A stretch of 64,000 nucleotides of DNA from the NCBI GenBank assembly GCA_008360955.1, contig LUCM01005979.1:7848-71847 (forward strand), given 5' to 3'. The notes under the pieces were generated by a model that was not told where the DNA came from, did no database searches, and saw nothing but the letters and a program-made list of their open reading frames with translations. The DNA is from Fasciolopsis buskii. Taxonomy: Eukaryota > Platyhelminthes > Trematoda > Plagiorchiida > Fasciolidae. Both the position numbers and the translations under genes were made by a program. This document shows positions 11,880 to 23,780 of the stretch, in pieces (the stretch's first letter is position 1; each line of letters opens with the position of its first letter).

Positions 11880-12930
11880 CACATATCCCAGGAAACATTC
11901 GAAGTTCCATTAGAAATAAACAAAGGCCAGTCAGCCTATGTTCATGTCTTCTGGCTTTGGCCTTCATTCACGTGTGGGGCTAGTCGTTGCACATTCTCTT
12001 AACAGTTTTCCTTCCGGAGTAATGGTGAACAATGCTAAAAGCAGCACTCCAAATAGGTCCCGAAGGATGCCATATACAGTGAAGTTAAAACCACATTTCG
12101 ATAGCGCTAATCTCAGTCTATAAATTTCTCCCTTGGCTGTCTTTGCACCCGGAGCACACTGGTCAGCCGACTTAAAATTTGAAATAACATATATTGTAAA
12201 GCAGTCTACTTCGCCCGATGCATTTGTTGTCGGTGGACTATTCTCGTGTGCAATCGTGAAGACCACCGAGGTCTTTGAAACAGTACGGTCTTGTCCTGTG
12301 TTAGGCGGTTACTGCCGTGTGTTTTTCTAGCTTACCACAGGATATACCAATTGGGATGATCCCACGAAGGGGGTCTAAATGCTTTCAAGTCTCTCTTACA
12401 GAAAAAGCAGGAAGATTGTGGTTTTGCGACTAAACCATATAATAATAATGGAGAAATACTGCCTCGCCCTTATTGCAGACCTAGCCTGTCTGACGTGGTC
12501 GTAAAATTTCACCCGACAACCAATGCTAAAGCCTCAAAACTTCATTGGCAAGAGGTGATGATTTATGGATTCAAAAGCCTTGCTGAAGTCGAGAAGGCAT
12601 ACTTCTATCGGCGTGACTATATCAGGCATGCAATTGGCTTTGTCTGTGAAGCACAAGAAGTTTGTGGGATAGAGTATCTCCCAGGAATCCACTTTGAAAG
12701 GGGCACGGGATAAACTGCTACGCCCAGTGTAGATGCACACAGTCCCTGAGGATGCGTATTTCCACCTTGCGAGGGATGCTGGCAAAGCAAAATGGAAGGC
12801 AATCTCTAATTCTGATGGCAAGCCGCCCATAAGGATAGCACCTATAACCGCCATTTTCCAGTTCTGAGGCAAATACTTCTGGTCCTCTGCGAAAAACTCA
12901 TCCAATCTACGTGCACTGCTAAAGTAGTCG
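11880..12930 (-). mobile_element. CR1-like reverse transcriptase fragment (copy 2), minus strand
   Basis: On the minus strand from 12905 the frame reads LPQNWKMAVIGAI and GGLPSELE, the motif before the polymerase fingers. It resumes at IEVCLLDFSKAFESINHHLL, the first catalytic aspartate motif (about 12600-12540). A second frame across 12790-12700 gives ASIPRKV and ILRDC, the missing middle. Farther down (12266-11964) are GAKTAKGEIYRLRLALSKCG and, in another frame, YSGRKTVKRMCND, fitting the C-terminal part. The YADD/FADD box itself is not readable. This is a different CR1 subfamily from copies 3 and 4. Confidence 0.75.
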
Positions 12931-14700
12931 CTTAATACTCACCACTGCCATCAACTACCGTCCGTCGTTAGTGATCCAAACTCCTTCTTGAGTGACCATT
13001 TTGATTACATATGAGCGCATAATTAATTAGGCTTCTTATCAGCCTGCTTGGCTAACCTTACCTCATAGTTCCATTTGGCGTTTCGCATTGCCCCTTACCC
13101 TTGATTATATGTTTAATATGCCGAGCCCATGCCTAGCTGTCCTCCTAAGCCCCATACATGAACCAACGTCGGTCACGAAGTTTTATAGCCCAGCGTATCC
13201 CTGCCTTCCACCATATTGCACCGCCATCTTTTCGTCGCACCTTCATTGATGCAAACTCGTCTTACGGGATGAACAAAGACTCCTACATTACCCGCCACAA
13301 ATTTTCCGCATTGTTTTCATCACTGCCCCATGGCAGCTCTAATAGCAGTCGCGAAAAATGCTCACATCGTTTATCCTACTATCTTAGGGGTGGCTCTGGA
13401 AACCACACAGTAAGACTGCATTTAACGATCACGTAGTCACCCTTGCCCAAATAAGGATACAGTTTCAGTCATTTTATGTCTTCTTTGTTTTTGTAACCAC
13501 GGGTTCGAAGAAAGATGTTGTACAATCATCCTTGCAACTAGTGCTCTCCTTCATATTGATGCATGACATTTTAATGCAGACACCCCAGAAACTCTTTTCA
13601 CTTTTCCATTTGTTTTGATGTCCATTCTGGTTCTGGTCAGTCGGCATAGGAAGTGCTTTTTGGTCTATCCGCTCAATTGTCCAGAATTATTCATCCGGAA
13701 AGATCAACTGCTCAAAAAGGAAGCATCATTTAATAAATGTGCAAGTGTACCACAAAAACAGTAAAAGGTAAATTCAATGAGCGCAGCATTATCCTTATCT
13801 ATTTTTTCAGTTCTGTTAAGGTTTTTTTAGTGGAAGGTTTGGTTCGGTCTATTCAGGTGCCCAAAATTCATTTGTCGGTTTTCATTCAAGATGGTGATAA
13901 ACCCCTTCAAACCAAGCCCAGATAACCTATCTACATTGTTTGTTTTACTAAAATCCTTTATTGCGCTACGATCAAAATGCAACGAAGCACACATTGAATG
14001 CATTACCTAAAAGTGGCGGGAATACGGACATGCAAAAACGAATGAGGAAAAAACACATTATCCCACTGCACGTAACTATGAGCAAAGGCCATAGGTTATT
14101 CAGGTATACTGGGGGAAAACTTTGTTAGGTCTCAACGACAGTCAATGGAAGTTCGCAGTTCATTTAAGTGTAATAACGCGCAATTGTGTGGAGCAAAAAT
14201 TACGAGACTGGATGGATGAGGCAAAGGGTAAGGTGCGGGCGGGGAGGAAACAACGGACGGATATATATGCCGCACTGACAGAACAGGAGACTGCCTGGAA
14301 AGAACACAAGAAATTCCACCGTGGAACTGAACGACGTGGTTGCTCTTGCATTGTTTGGGACGCTTGGAATGCCATATAGGATGTTTTGAACGGAAAAGAA
14401 CATCGTGATAGGACAAGCTGGTGCGAAAGAAAGAAATTACATTCCAATGCAATATGGTTTCGGCCATCACTGATGGAAGGCAAATTATGATGAGAATATC
14501 GCGACGAAAATTGCAGGTTATACAGAAATTTAAAACAACTGAAGATAACTCAGGACCCTGACGACATAAAGAAAAATCAGTTGGATATTATAAACATTAA
14601 TAGCAAAGATAAATCTGATGGATACGTGAATGAAGAGAAATTTTTATAGTCGGAAAGATGCAGATAGGCGTCCATGGCGGATATTAATTTACCGACAGGC
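12931..14700. other. Spacer with no recognisable gene
   Basis: Open frames of 60-112 codons overlap on both strands around 14.1-14.5 kb but show no family motif, and overlapping frames on opposite strands suggest chance. Nothing else is assignable. Confidence 0.4.
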
Positions 14701-14704
14701 CTTG

Positions 14705-15150
14705 AATAAATGAAAAACTACTGTATATTTCTCGATATCCGAGTGGCATATACAAGACAAGATCAAATTTGTGCAAGAATTGCACAGTGGAAACTTGGAA
14801 AGCAAAGACCAGGCATGAAAATTCAATGTCTGTGTTTCCATGATCGGAACCTTCAGTGTGATAGGCTGGGTAGGAGTTTTCCGGTTTCAAATCAATGGTA
14901 GATTAACCTTCTCCAAGGCTTCCTGGGGCCCAATCTCATCCATGCAACGCGAGTCATTCTATGTTTAAATGCATCAAAAGCGCTTAACATAAACGCAAAG
15001 TTTAGCTGGAAATCGATGTTGGGCGAAGCCGTTTGACCGTGTTTTCCAAAAAACTGGGAAATTTTTATGTTGTGGATCAAGGTAAATATGGGTATCGTAA
15101 CGAGATGAAAATGGGTGAAAACCAGACTGGTCGTCATATGAGATGAATAA
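14705..15150 (-). repeat. Family X dispersed repeat, minus strand
   Basis: Read on the minus strand, it starts near 15140 with the ATATGA...CCAGTCTGGTTTTCAC motif and passes FDAFKHRMTR (about 14970-14940). It continues through TTCTTGCACAAATTTGATC and ends at 14750-14720 with a hairpin (CTCG, loop, CGAG) then AAATATAC. The tail is short and T-rich rather than a clean ATT run. Copies at 20.3, 29.3, 30.6 and 45.2 kb align over the same 400 bp. Confidence 0.75.
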
Positions 15151-18100
15151 GAGATTGGTAATTATCAACATTAAAGAGTCAACATAATGCTAGAGAAGAA
15201 GCTGCGGGAAACATTCGAGACTGCGTCAAACAATTTAGGGGATAAAACCATATGTAGAGTTGTTTACGGAGAAAAAATAACCTTTAAACTCATGCGGCTG
15301 GGTGCGGACTGAAATGAGAGATGTTACTGGGCGAAAAACATTCGTGTAAAAAGTACAATCAGTCCCTAAGTACACTCGCAATGAATAACCTTTGTGTTGA
15401 TTTTATTAAGGATACATGTTTTTGTGTTCAGATAGACGGGTGGATAGCCGAAACCGTAAAAGATGCAGAGTGATCGGAACAGAGTCTGTGAATTAAATAG
15501 TCAGCGACTCCGTGAGTCCCGCTTGATATTTGTATTTCCCAGAGCTGGGCTGTAGGATCCGTCGATATTTGTGAAAAGGTTCCATTTGGGTCGGACAATG
15601 TAGCTTACCAGCTGAGGTTTGTGTCGTCTACATGATGTGTAGCTGCAAGTTTACCAGTCATTTGATGGGAGCCTGCGTGTACGTTTGGGTTCTTAGAGGA
15701 TAACTAGAAAGCATAGTATTGGCATTTATATTGTACGACACCCGCTGTGGGTTGCATGCTGGCGGAGGCTTGTCATTAGTCGACGATTTGATTTGAACAA
15801 CACTGAGTCAGCATAACGGGGCCACAACCGTATTTTTCTGATGCTGCGTTACATATTCCAGAACCAGCCGATGGGAACGAACCAAAATTTGGGGCGGCAA
15901 ACGGACAGAAAACCACAAAACGGGAGCAAACAATGGACAAAGAGTTCAGAATGTTCCATCTGGCAGTGAGTAAAAACGAGAAAACAGTGACTGAATACGT
16001 TAGAATGACTGGACAATTTTGCGAAGCTTTACAGTGACTTCTACGTGGCTTTGACTACGAGGAATAGACCGGTGAGATCATACTAAGTTGGAGACATCCA
16101 ATGACCTAGGTTTCCTACTTATTTGTGGTACTAATGCGATGGAGCCAACCAGAATGACGGAGTCACAGTATAGAATGTGGTATTTCTTAGAGCGTGATTA
16201 CGTTCGGATCGAGCCCGCAGGCTAACATAGAAGGCCATGCTAAAATGGTTTTATCACATAGACATCCAGCAGGAGTTTGAGCTAAAGCAGTCCTTTTTAC
16301 TCGCCCTTCCTAACGAAGGCCTTTAGAACCAATGATCCATGGAAGGAAGAATTCGGACCTATTTTGCAATTGTGACTGGGATGCTGTTGTCCTAGTAAAC
16401 GAGAGTGTGAAGCCGAGGTAAAGAGAAAGGGATAATGAACAGGAGTGAATGTGTAAACATCATAGGCGAAAAGTACACTAGAGGGATTATCCTTATTGCT
16501 TCAATTCATAAAAAACCCACTCTGTAAAATCTATTTTCAGTTGTTTTCCTCAGCAGTGTTGGCGAGTGATTTTCATCGGAAGCATATGCAGGTAAGGATC
16601 GGGATGTTATATCCGTGCTTTCAAGGGCCGGAGTCGGATAGAGGTAAAACTAGGCAGAGCCAAAGTGCCTTTGGTGAGCTCAGTTTGGCAATCTCTGGGA
16701 TCGCACTGGCTGCCGGGACGAAGTGCGGTTGAATACGATACTTGGGCGTGGGCCAAAGATAATCCCTAAAGTGGGCGGGTCACAGGCAGATAAGAGAGCT
16801 TGAACTGTTCTCACCTTCAAGACCTGAATTAAAGTGTTTTCATGGAGCAACGGTTGTTTCCTTTTTCTAAGGAGCGAGGTGGTCCACTTCGAACTTTGCC
16901 AACTTTCCTCCGCCAGTCTTGGGTTCACATATGGCACGTGATGCCCATGAATTCATGGCGGTTAACTATTTTCTCTGCTTTCAACTGTATCGGCCAACAA
17001 AGGTCCATTGCATTGAGGATGAGAGTAATGTGATCTAACAGTGCGGAATTTGATCACAAAAGGCCACAATAAGCCGCTGGGTGTCCTGGAACGATCGTTA
17101 AAGAAAATGCAGCATGAGTAGTCAATTAAACGTCGTCATTAAGACTCTATGAAAAAACGCCAATGATAAAGCAGAAAAGCTGAACAAGAAAAAGGACTTA
17201 TGCAATGCGATAAATTATCTTGGCCAGAATCTGAAAGAAAAAAGGAAAGGAAAAGACGAACCCCAACGTCATGCATAGTAGATCAGCTCAACGTGGTAAT
17301 TAGGACGATATGAGAGATTCCTCTAATAGAATCCAATCGGAATTGGAGGCACCGAGGTGGTGGGCAAGACGATGGCAAATATAGGAGTAGATAGCGCGGG
17401 CAATTCCTGGAAGCGGAGTAAACTGCTGAGTCTTTAATCCCCATATCGGGAGACTTGCCCCACTTTGCTTACTAACTCCACTTTCGTCCGACCTAGAGAA
17501 AGGTTTTAGGCTTTACCAGCGCTCCTCCCAAGCCATTTCCGATCAGTGTCCGAAGAAATGTACCTAGACTTTAAATGAGACAGTTAGCTTTGAATTGTCT
17601 CTAGAATTTCTTACCTGATATAGTAAACAACATCGGTGAACACCGTGTCCAATTCACCGTTGGTACGCTTACTGGTACATAAATATAAGTTGTGCGTTTT
17701 CCATAAGCAACCAGAGATAAAATCGCGCTGGGTCAGAATCCTTGGAACATATTATAAATCCTCGTTACCTAGCGGAGCATAATTAGATTAGACCATCCCA
17801 AATTTCAGCCTAGCACCCAGTGAGGAAAATCAACTTGTCTACTCGGAAATTAGATCTCAGTTGGGATTTAATTCTCTCCTCTGTCATCGGTACCTCCCGA
17901 AGCCCAATCTGGATATCAGAGTTGTCCATAAATATGTTGCAAGTCGTCCATTTGTTCGTGCAAGACAATCGACCGGCAGGCGCTCTAAAACAGTGGATAA
18001 TAATTCGTCACAACCTGATGGAAGCACCACGTGTTCCGTAACCCTCGTAGATCTAACCGGAAGGCGCACAAAATTGCCGACTTTCAGCAGATGGTAACAT

Positions 18101-18500
18101 GCTTGCAGAAGAAAACTTACTCACTGAAAGATGCAATTTTCCGCTCATCCACACTGACGAATGTCACGAAACTCCCAAGCTACTCCATTTCCCAAAGCTT
18201 AATATCCACATGTCGCTGTTTGGACTCGATCGCCACTGAAGTCCAAAAGCGTACGGCAGTAGATAAGAATGCCATCATGTTTAATGTTTCCGATTTCCTG
18301 CTCCTGGAAGTGAAATCATGTATTACTAAGGCTTCCGGCACGGCGCATCACAAGGGCACTTGCATTAGATTAAGGAAAACTTCACAATGCAATGTTGGCC
18401 CTCTAAGTTTCCAATTTTCAGACGAACCTATGGCTAAATAGTTTGCCGAAAATACCCCATTTACAAAGTTAAAATGCTGACCGACGAAACTCTCCCTAAC
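15151..18500. other. Large spacer with no recognisable gene
   Basis: The longest open frame is 136 codons (18031-18441, plus strand), with no recognised motif. A stretch at 15940-16040 translates as FRMFHLAVSKNEKTVTEYV, faintly like a retroelement gag capsid, but this is too weak to call. Base composition is A-rich in 16-17.4 kb and becomes C-rich after 18.5 kb. Confidence 0.4.
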
Positions 18501-19885
18501 GGGAGGGATTCCGAGGATCAAAAATATATCCTGTGGCACCCCTGGGTCTAAAGCCCCACAGCCCTCCCACTCCCCTAATCTTGAGTCCCATAAGATGTTC
18601 AAAGTCGCCCCTGCTTGGGACCCCATAGCATAATCATCTGCATTTGCCCTGGACCTGATCATTTTACCTTCTCCTACACGATCACCGAGTGAAGGGGCGC
18701 ACCGGTATCACTTTATTGTAACTCCAGCCATGGGTCTGGAGATATAATCCGCCCCCCCACGATTCCACCAGCTGTACCAGCCGGCTCCTCATAAAGGCCA
18801 ATTAGGTAACCTTCTCGTTCAATTTCACCTCCTGCAGACTCAGCATCCAGAGGCAAAATTCCCGCTACCCTGAAGAAGAACAGTTTCACCTGTTTGCAGT
18901 CCGCTCCAAACCCGCCAAGCCCATCCAAACCAGACTTAGTGCTTTACTAATCCAGATCCTATCCCTTTACGCAACTAACCTCAGTATTTCTCACTAAGGC
19001 CAATCCTGATCCACTACCCAAATGCTCGCATGGGAAAACCCACGGGACCTCCAAGACTCCATCACCCGCCTTGGGACCACTTGCCGGGAATCTGACCACT
19101 ACCCACTCTCTTAAACCCAATCCTAACCTGTTGAAGGTTACGGCCAGTCAACCAAGTGCCATATTACCCCTTGAATTTGTGTCTACCCTCACCCCGGTGG
19201 TCCTTAGTCCTCATTACAACACAAACTACCAATCTACAATGAACGACTGTCGACCTCTGGCTCGATCTTCAGAAGCCTGCCGTTATACATTTCCCTCGCT
19301 AGGGTAAGTTGCTAGCCCCTTACCCACCGGCTACTTGTGATGCAGTTCGAGCCATCTTACCGGCTGCTGTCCATAATTGTCGACCATTGCTATACACATG
19401 TTGTCACTACCTACGGGGGCCAGTAATCTCCATTCGCTATCCCCTGGAGAGGAGTGGAACGGGACCAATTATGGCGTCCAGCAAGTTCCTTCACTCAGCT
19501 ACTGCTACCGTCATACTTCCACCTCTCTTGGGCTTGCAGCCACCCACGGCTTACCAACCTTTATTCAACTCTAATTGTCCATACAAATCATCCTCAAACA
19601 TTACTGCTCGCTCCCACGCTCAACAACCCTCCCACAGGCAGCTCAATCCCGGCAGCAGTGATTTCCCCCATACCAACCGTTTTTCTTGGGAACTACCGTC
19701 CCCCACCAAAGTATTCTTCCCCTCAAAACTTCCTATCACAACCACTGCAACGATCACACTGTATGAATTTCTGCACCGCTGCACCTTACTGTTCTACCCA
19801 CGACACCCAGCCGGGATCTTATTACTTTCACTGTTGCCCATGGCCGCAACCTCCTTTGCGACTGAATGTAATGGCGATGGATCAC
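18500..19885. other. C-rich, purine-poor tract with long chance-like frames
   Basis: For about 1.4 kb the plus strand is strongly rich in C and poor in G, which lengthens open frames: 19309-19992 (227 codons) and the overlapping 19454-19963 (169 codons). Their products are Ser/Pro/Thr-rich without domains, and the longer one ends by reading through the AAT microsatellite into family X. It could be the 5' leader or ORF1 region of a retrotransposon inserted next to X, or a compositional island. I do not regard the frames as cellular genes. Confidence 0.4.
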
Positions 19886-19887
19886 AT

Positions 19888-19908
19888 AATAATAATAATA
19901 ATAATAAT
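19888..19908. repeat. (AAT)7 microsatellite, tail of family X copy
   Basis: Seven perfect AAT units lie immediately before TGTATATTTCTCG. On the minus strand this is an ATT tail directly after the conserved 3' end AAATATAC of the adjacent X copy, so it is most likely the element's own tail. Confidence 0.9.
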
Positions 19909-20920
19909 GTATATTTCTCGATTGCGAGATGCATGCGCAAGGCAAGATCAATTTTTTACATAGGTGATGCACAGGAAATACGGACTATGTGAATCGAAGA
20001 GACAGGGGGTGAAAGCGACCTCTAGTGATTTGGGAGGCTTGTTTGTTTTTGTATATCTCTCGACATACGAGAGTCATGCGCAAGATAACATTAAAATTAG
20101 GCCAGGAAGGCACAATGCAGACATGGAAAACGGAAACCAAACATACAATGCAATATGGTTTTCCGAGCAGGGGGCTTTAATTCAAAGCTAGGTAATGATT
20201 CGCAAAGATTTTTCTGTGGTTGCATTCCAGTCCTACACTGCGAGTTATATTGTTTGAATGCAACAGAGGTGCGTATCGCGGGCGCAAAATATGGCTGGAG
20301 GGCAATGGCTGTCGCCGCCTGTTGGCCGGGGTATTCGATAATCAAGAGAGTCATAGGGTGGAGATGAGTATCAGTATGGATGCGATAACGGAATGGAGAT
20401 GAGCGAAAACTAGACGATTAAGCAAGCAGAGCAGCGACAAAGGATGGGTATTGTGCCATCGTAGTACTTATACATGAGGTTTGTTTCGGGCAATTTCGCG
20501 TTCATAAATTGAGCTTGGTCTAGAGATGAACGTGGCGTTGGAAAAGAAGGAGAACCGGAGTCAAATGGGTCAGTGTCTGGTGGACTCGAGTGAAGAACTG
20601 TTACCAGGAGCATCGGTATATTGCCAAATTCCGCAGATGAGAATAGAGATTAATGAAAAACGACGGTCTTCAGCTGTTTTCGGGTGTCAATATGCATTGT
20701 GAACGTCAGTTCATATCAGATGCCAATAAAAATGCTGACCATTCGTGAGTTCTTTTTGTATGGATTTGTTAGAAGAATTTCGGGAAGGAGAAAGGGGAAG
20801 CCAGTACAAAGTGGTGCACACGAACTTATGAGCTACAGTACTGTTTACCACAACAGTGCTGGTCCATCGTTCACAGGTGCGCCATCATTCTGCCTCTGAT
20901 CGACGCCCGCTCGCTAAAAC
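19888..20920 (-). repeat. Family X, type-2 5' module, doubled 3' end
   Basis: On the minus strand the copy runs from about 20920 to the ATT tail at 19888. Its first half (about 20880-20480) aligns with 28750-29100: the shared strings include CACTGTTGTGGTAAACA and GATTCCGGTTCTCC versus GACTCCGGTTCTCC. The middle gives PGQQAATAIALQP and AFKQYNS. Two 3' ends follow in tandem, about 130 bp apart: one with hairpin TCTCG...CGAGA at about 20075-20052 and one at about 19935-19910 followed by the tail. The plus copy at 28.7-29.8 kb has the same doubled end, so both derive from a source element that already carried it. Confidence 0.85.
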
Positions 20921-21735
20921 GATGCAAGGCCCCAAAATAAGGGAAGGTCAAAAATAAGGAGCAAAAACAGTGAAAAACTGACTGAGCCTGAAAATTGACC
21001 CCACAGTTGTGGCTGTCTCTACCAAATGGTCGCTCCATATTGACGATGCAACTTTCTCATCTGTTAACAATCTTCTCAAATTACGACTTGCTTATAACCG
21101 CCGAGACCTGGTCCAGTGATGGCACAATGTAACTTCCATCCCTAGATAACAATAATTTCGAAAAAGCCGCTCGTTGTAGCGTGAGGGTGATCGCATCCTA
21201 TATAACCGCATTTAAACATCAGCCCTAGTTTTCCAAGATCATCAATTGAATTTCACTCAGCCTTGTTTTACGGCTGAAAATGGTGACGAACGCTTCCTGT
21301 TGGAATGCGTATACATTTCACCAGGCCCCTGCCGGAAAGAGTTCCTGTCCTGAAACGACGCGATTATCTACGATTCTGCCTTAGCACGTCCCAAAGTCGT
21401 GGCAGGAGCTTCACTGCGTCCGGTATTTGCTAGTCCACTTTAATTAAAAAACGGATTTTAACTTTTTGATCTCTATTGTTGCTAATATTTAGTAAGAAGG
21501 ATAAATGCAGTAAGCACCCGACCCAAAAAGAAACGGAAATATTCTGGGAATAATTTTTGTAATCAGATTAACCCACTTCCATATATCCATTGAAAGTTGT
21601 TTCCCTGGATGCAATCGCCTGCCCGTCAGCTGCATATTCATGGTTCCTTCCTGGAGTAACATCCCATCTCCAATCTCTAGACCTTAAGATGGAGCAGACT
21701 GGGATCGCCTGCAAATTTTGCTCCATATTTTCAAT
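20921..21735. other. Spacer, possible degraded 5' part of CR1 copy 3
   Basis: The position directly upstream of a CR1 linker suggests this should hold an endonuclease, but I cannot read the diagnostic boxes. The 76-codon frame 21590-21820 is hydrophobic and unassigned except for its last part, which fits the CR1 linker. Confidence 0.35.
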
Positions 21736-21739
21736 AGGG

Positions 21740-23780
21740 GCTGTTTTTTCTTATCATTTCAGGTGGAGGTGGAAATTGGCAAGCTTTATTTATTGTTGTA
21801 TGAAGGCCTTGATAGCATAACGCCGGAACAGATTCACTCGATGCCCACAGAAGAGAAATTATGACAGACTAAGCCAAAATGTCGCCAAATTTCAGAAAAC
21901 CTTTTATAGAACCAGGGACCTTTCTTTGTTGCTAAGGCTCAATAAACTTTCAAAGCAACTGGAGACGATAATACACTCCCGTAATAAAAAACAAGACATA
22001 CTAGCTCTCAACCAGCCCAACCAATAAGCAGCTCTGCACAACTAGTTCAGCCAAGAGCCAATCACACCAGGTTTTTGGCTACTCTTATCAACCACCTGAC
22101 CTACAATAACACATCTCGACAACCCTCAAGAAATCACTGAGGCCTTTGGCAAGTTCTTTGCCTCATCTGGAACAACTGACAGTAACCTTTCAACCTCGTA
22201 TCCACCACGCCTGGCCTGGAAAACATTCCAGACGTTTTTTCTTACCGGAAAAGATAGCTCCGCTGCTGGAAGGAGCATAGATCAATAACCACTGTGGACC
22301 AGATTTGTAATCTCCAGCTATCTTTACACCAGGTGGCGCGGATTTTTCAATACCGTTGGTAAACATTCAACCTCTCCGCCCAATGCGGTGCTATTCTCGC
22401 CCAATGGAAGCCGTCGATCGTGAGCCCCAGATATAAAAAGGCACATGACTTGATCCAGCCTGTTCTAGACCAATAAGCTATACTCCGTTGTCTTTAGCAT
22501 CGTGGCGAGCTTGATTAAAACACACCTCAGAATATATCCTACAGACTAAAAAATTGTAAACACCAGCCAACATGATGTTCTTCAAAACAGCTCTTGTTCT
22601 ACATGCATGACTGATTGCCCAAACACGATCACAGCGGCTGTTAACGCCGGGAAGTCGATAGTGATAGTCTGGTTGGATGTGACAAAAGCCTTTGATGGCG
22701 TTTCCAATCGTAGGCTGAGGAGCAATATCGAATCGTATGGAATCATTGATTCTATAATATTAAGGTTCACGTCATGTTTTTCATCCCGGATCCAAGTGGT
22801 GCGAGTAAAATATTTCGACTCCTACCCCAGGCTAGTAACTGGTGGCATAATCCAAGGCAGTGTACTGTGCTCCCCGCTATTACTTTTGTACTTGATTGAT
22901 GTTTTTGACATTGTCGGAAGCGGTGTTCTTTTCCTACTCGCTGATGATATCGAGATTGTTTACACCTTTCATCCTGAGGCTCTGGGTTCTATTATCGGCA
23001 AAATAGTCTAGGAGCTAATTCCTCTTAACACCTGTGCCAACGAATGGACGACGAATATTTTAGCCAAAATAAGTCTGCGTCCCTTGTCATAAGTAAAAGT
23101 TATGCACAGAGATTCGTAAAATTGGAATTCAAACCATCTTCATTAACAACAAGGCCTGAAGCATTCCTGCAGCTTCAGCTTTTTGGAAGAAGCAATTACT
23201 CAAATTGCGGAGGCCAGTAAAATAGTTTGATTGATACATGGTGCCTTTAAGCTGCGCCAGACTGAACGGAACTTCTAAAACAAGCGGCAGAGCTAATTTA
23301 GTGTATCGTTCCTTAATCTGCTTCAGTATGAAACAATGCCACTTGATAACACTCAGCCTGAACTCACGAAGCGGCTAGTAGGCATTTTGTCAAACGCAAG
23401 TTGCGAGAAAGGATGTACGGTGTTTAACACTAAATCTCTATGGTTTCGGTGTGCGAATGCAAAATTAACATTCTTCAATAGTCTCATTAACGGTGTCAGT
23501 TGCGTCCGAGCCCTTAAATTAAGAAATCGAACTAACCTACTCCTTTTGAAACGAAATCGTTAACACAACTGCCATAGCAACAGCGGGCATTAAAGCAGGC
23601 CAATTTACTGTTGAATATTCTTCCCTATGGAATTCATCGTCCCAACATATACGTTTCCCATCATCGTCTGACATCATCCTCAACAGCGAGGTCCGCAGAA
23701 TATTGACTGCATCAGCTTTTATTCGTATATATGACCAGCATCTCTCAGAAACTCGGGCGCACGAAGTCGGTTTAGGATTT
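21740..23780 (+). mobile_element. CR1-clade retrotransposon copy 3, decayed
   Basis: The linker is readable at 21845-22200 (NVAKFQKTFYRTRDLSLLL, then NPQEITEAFGKFFASS). The fingers trace ILAQWKPSIVSPRYKK lies near 22390-22440. The main palm frame 22607-23011 (134 codons) has CMTDCPNTIT, WLDVTKAFDGVS, LVTGGIIQGSVLCSPLL and the catalytic LADD at 22937-22948, then IEIVYTF. The C-terminal frame 23336-23563 carries LTKRLVGILSN and KSLWFRCANAKLTFF. Beyond the last stop of that frame, other frames continue to a terminal ETRAHEVGLGF and stop near 23779. The catalytic aspartates are present, but stops upstream and downstream make it inactive. It belongs to the same subfamily as copy 5. Confidence 0.88.
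22607..23011 (+). pseudogene. CR1 reverse transcriptase palm, copy 3
   Basis: A 134-codon open frame covers the palm of a CR1 reverse transcriptase. The first catalytic Asp is in LDVTKAFD (about residues 24-31). The substrate-binding GIIQGSV follows, and LADD occupies residues 111-114. CR1 elements normally have FADD, so the first residue is changed while both Asp remain. The ATG is internal to the ancestral protein (it matches the CMTD motif) and is not a real start. Confidence 0.88.

Noticed and set aside
14132..14483. Overlapping 112-, 107- and 85-codon frames as genes
   Set aside because: Three frames on two strands are open over the same bases without motifs, which is expected by chance in this composition.
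15940..16040. Gag-capsid-like peptide (KTVTEYV)
   Set aside because: A single short motif with stops around it and no neighbouring zinc knuckle, protease or reverse transcriptase.
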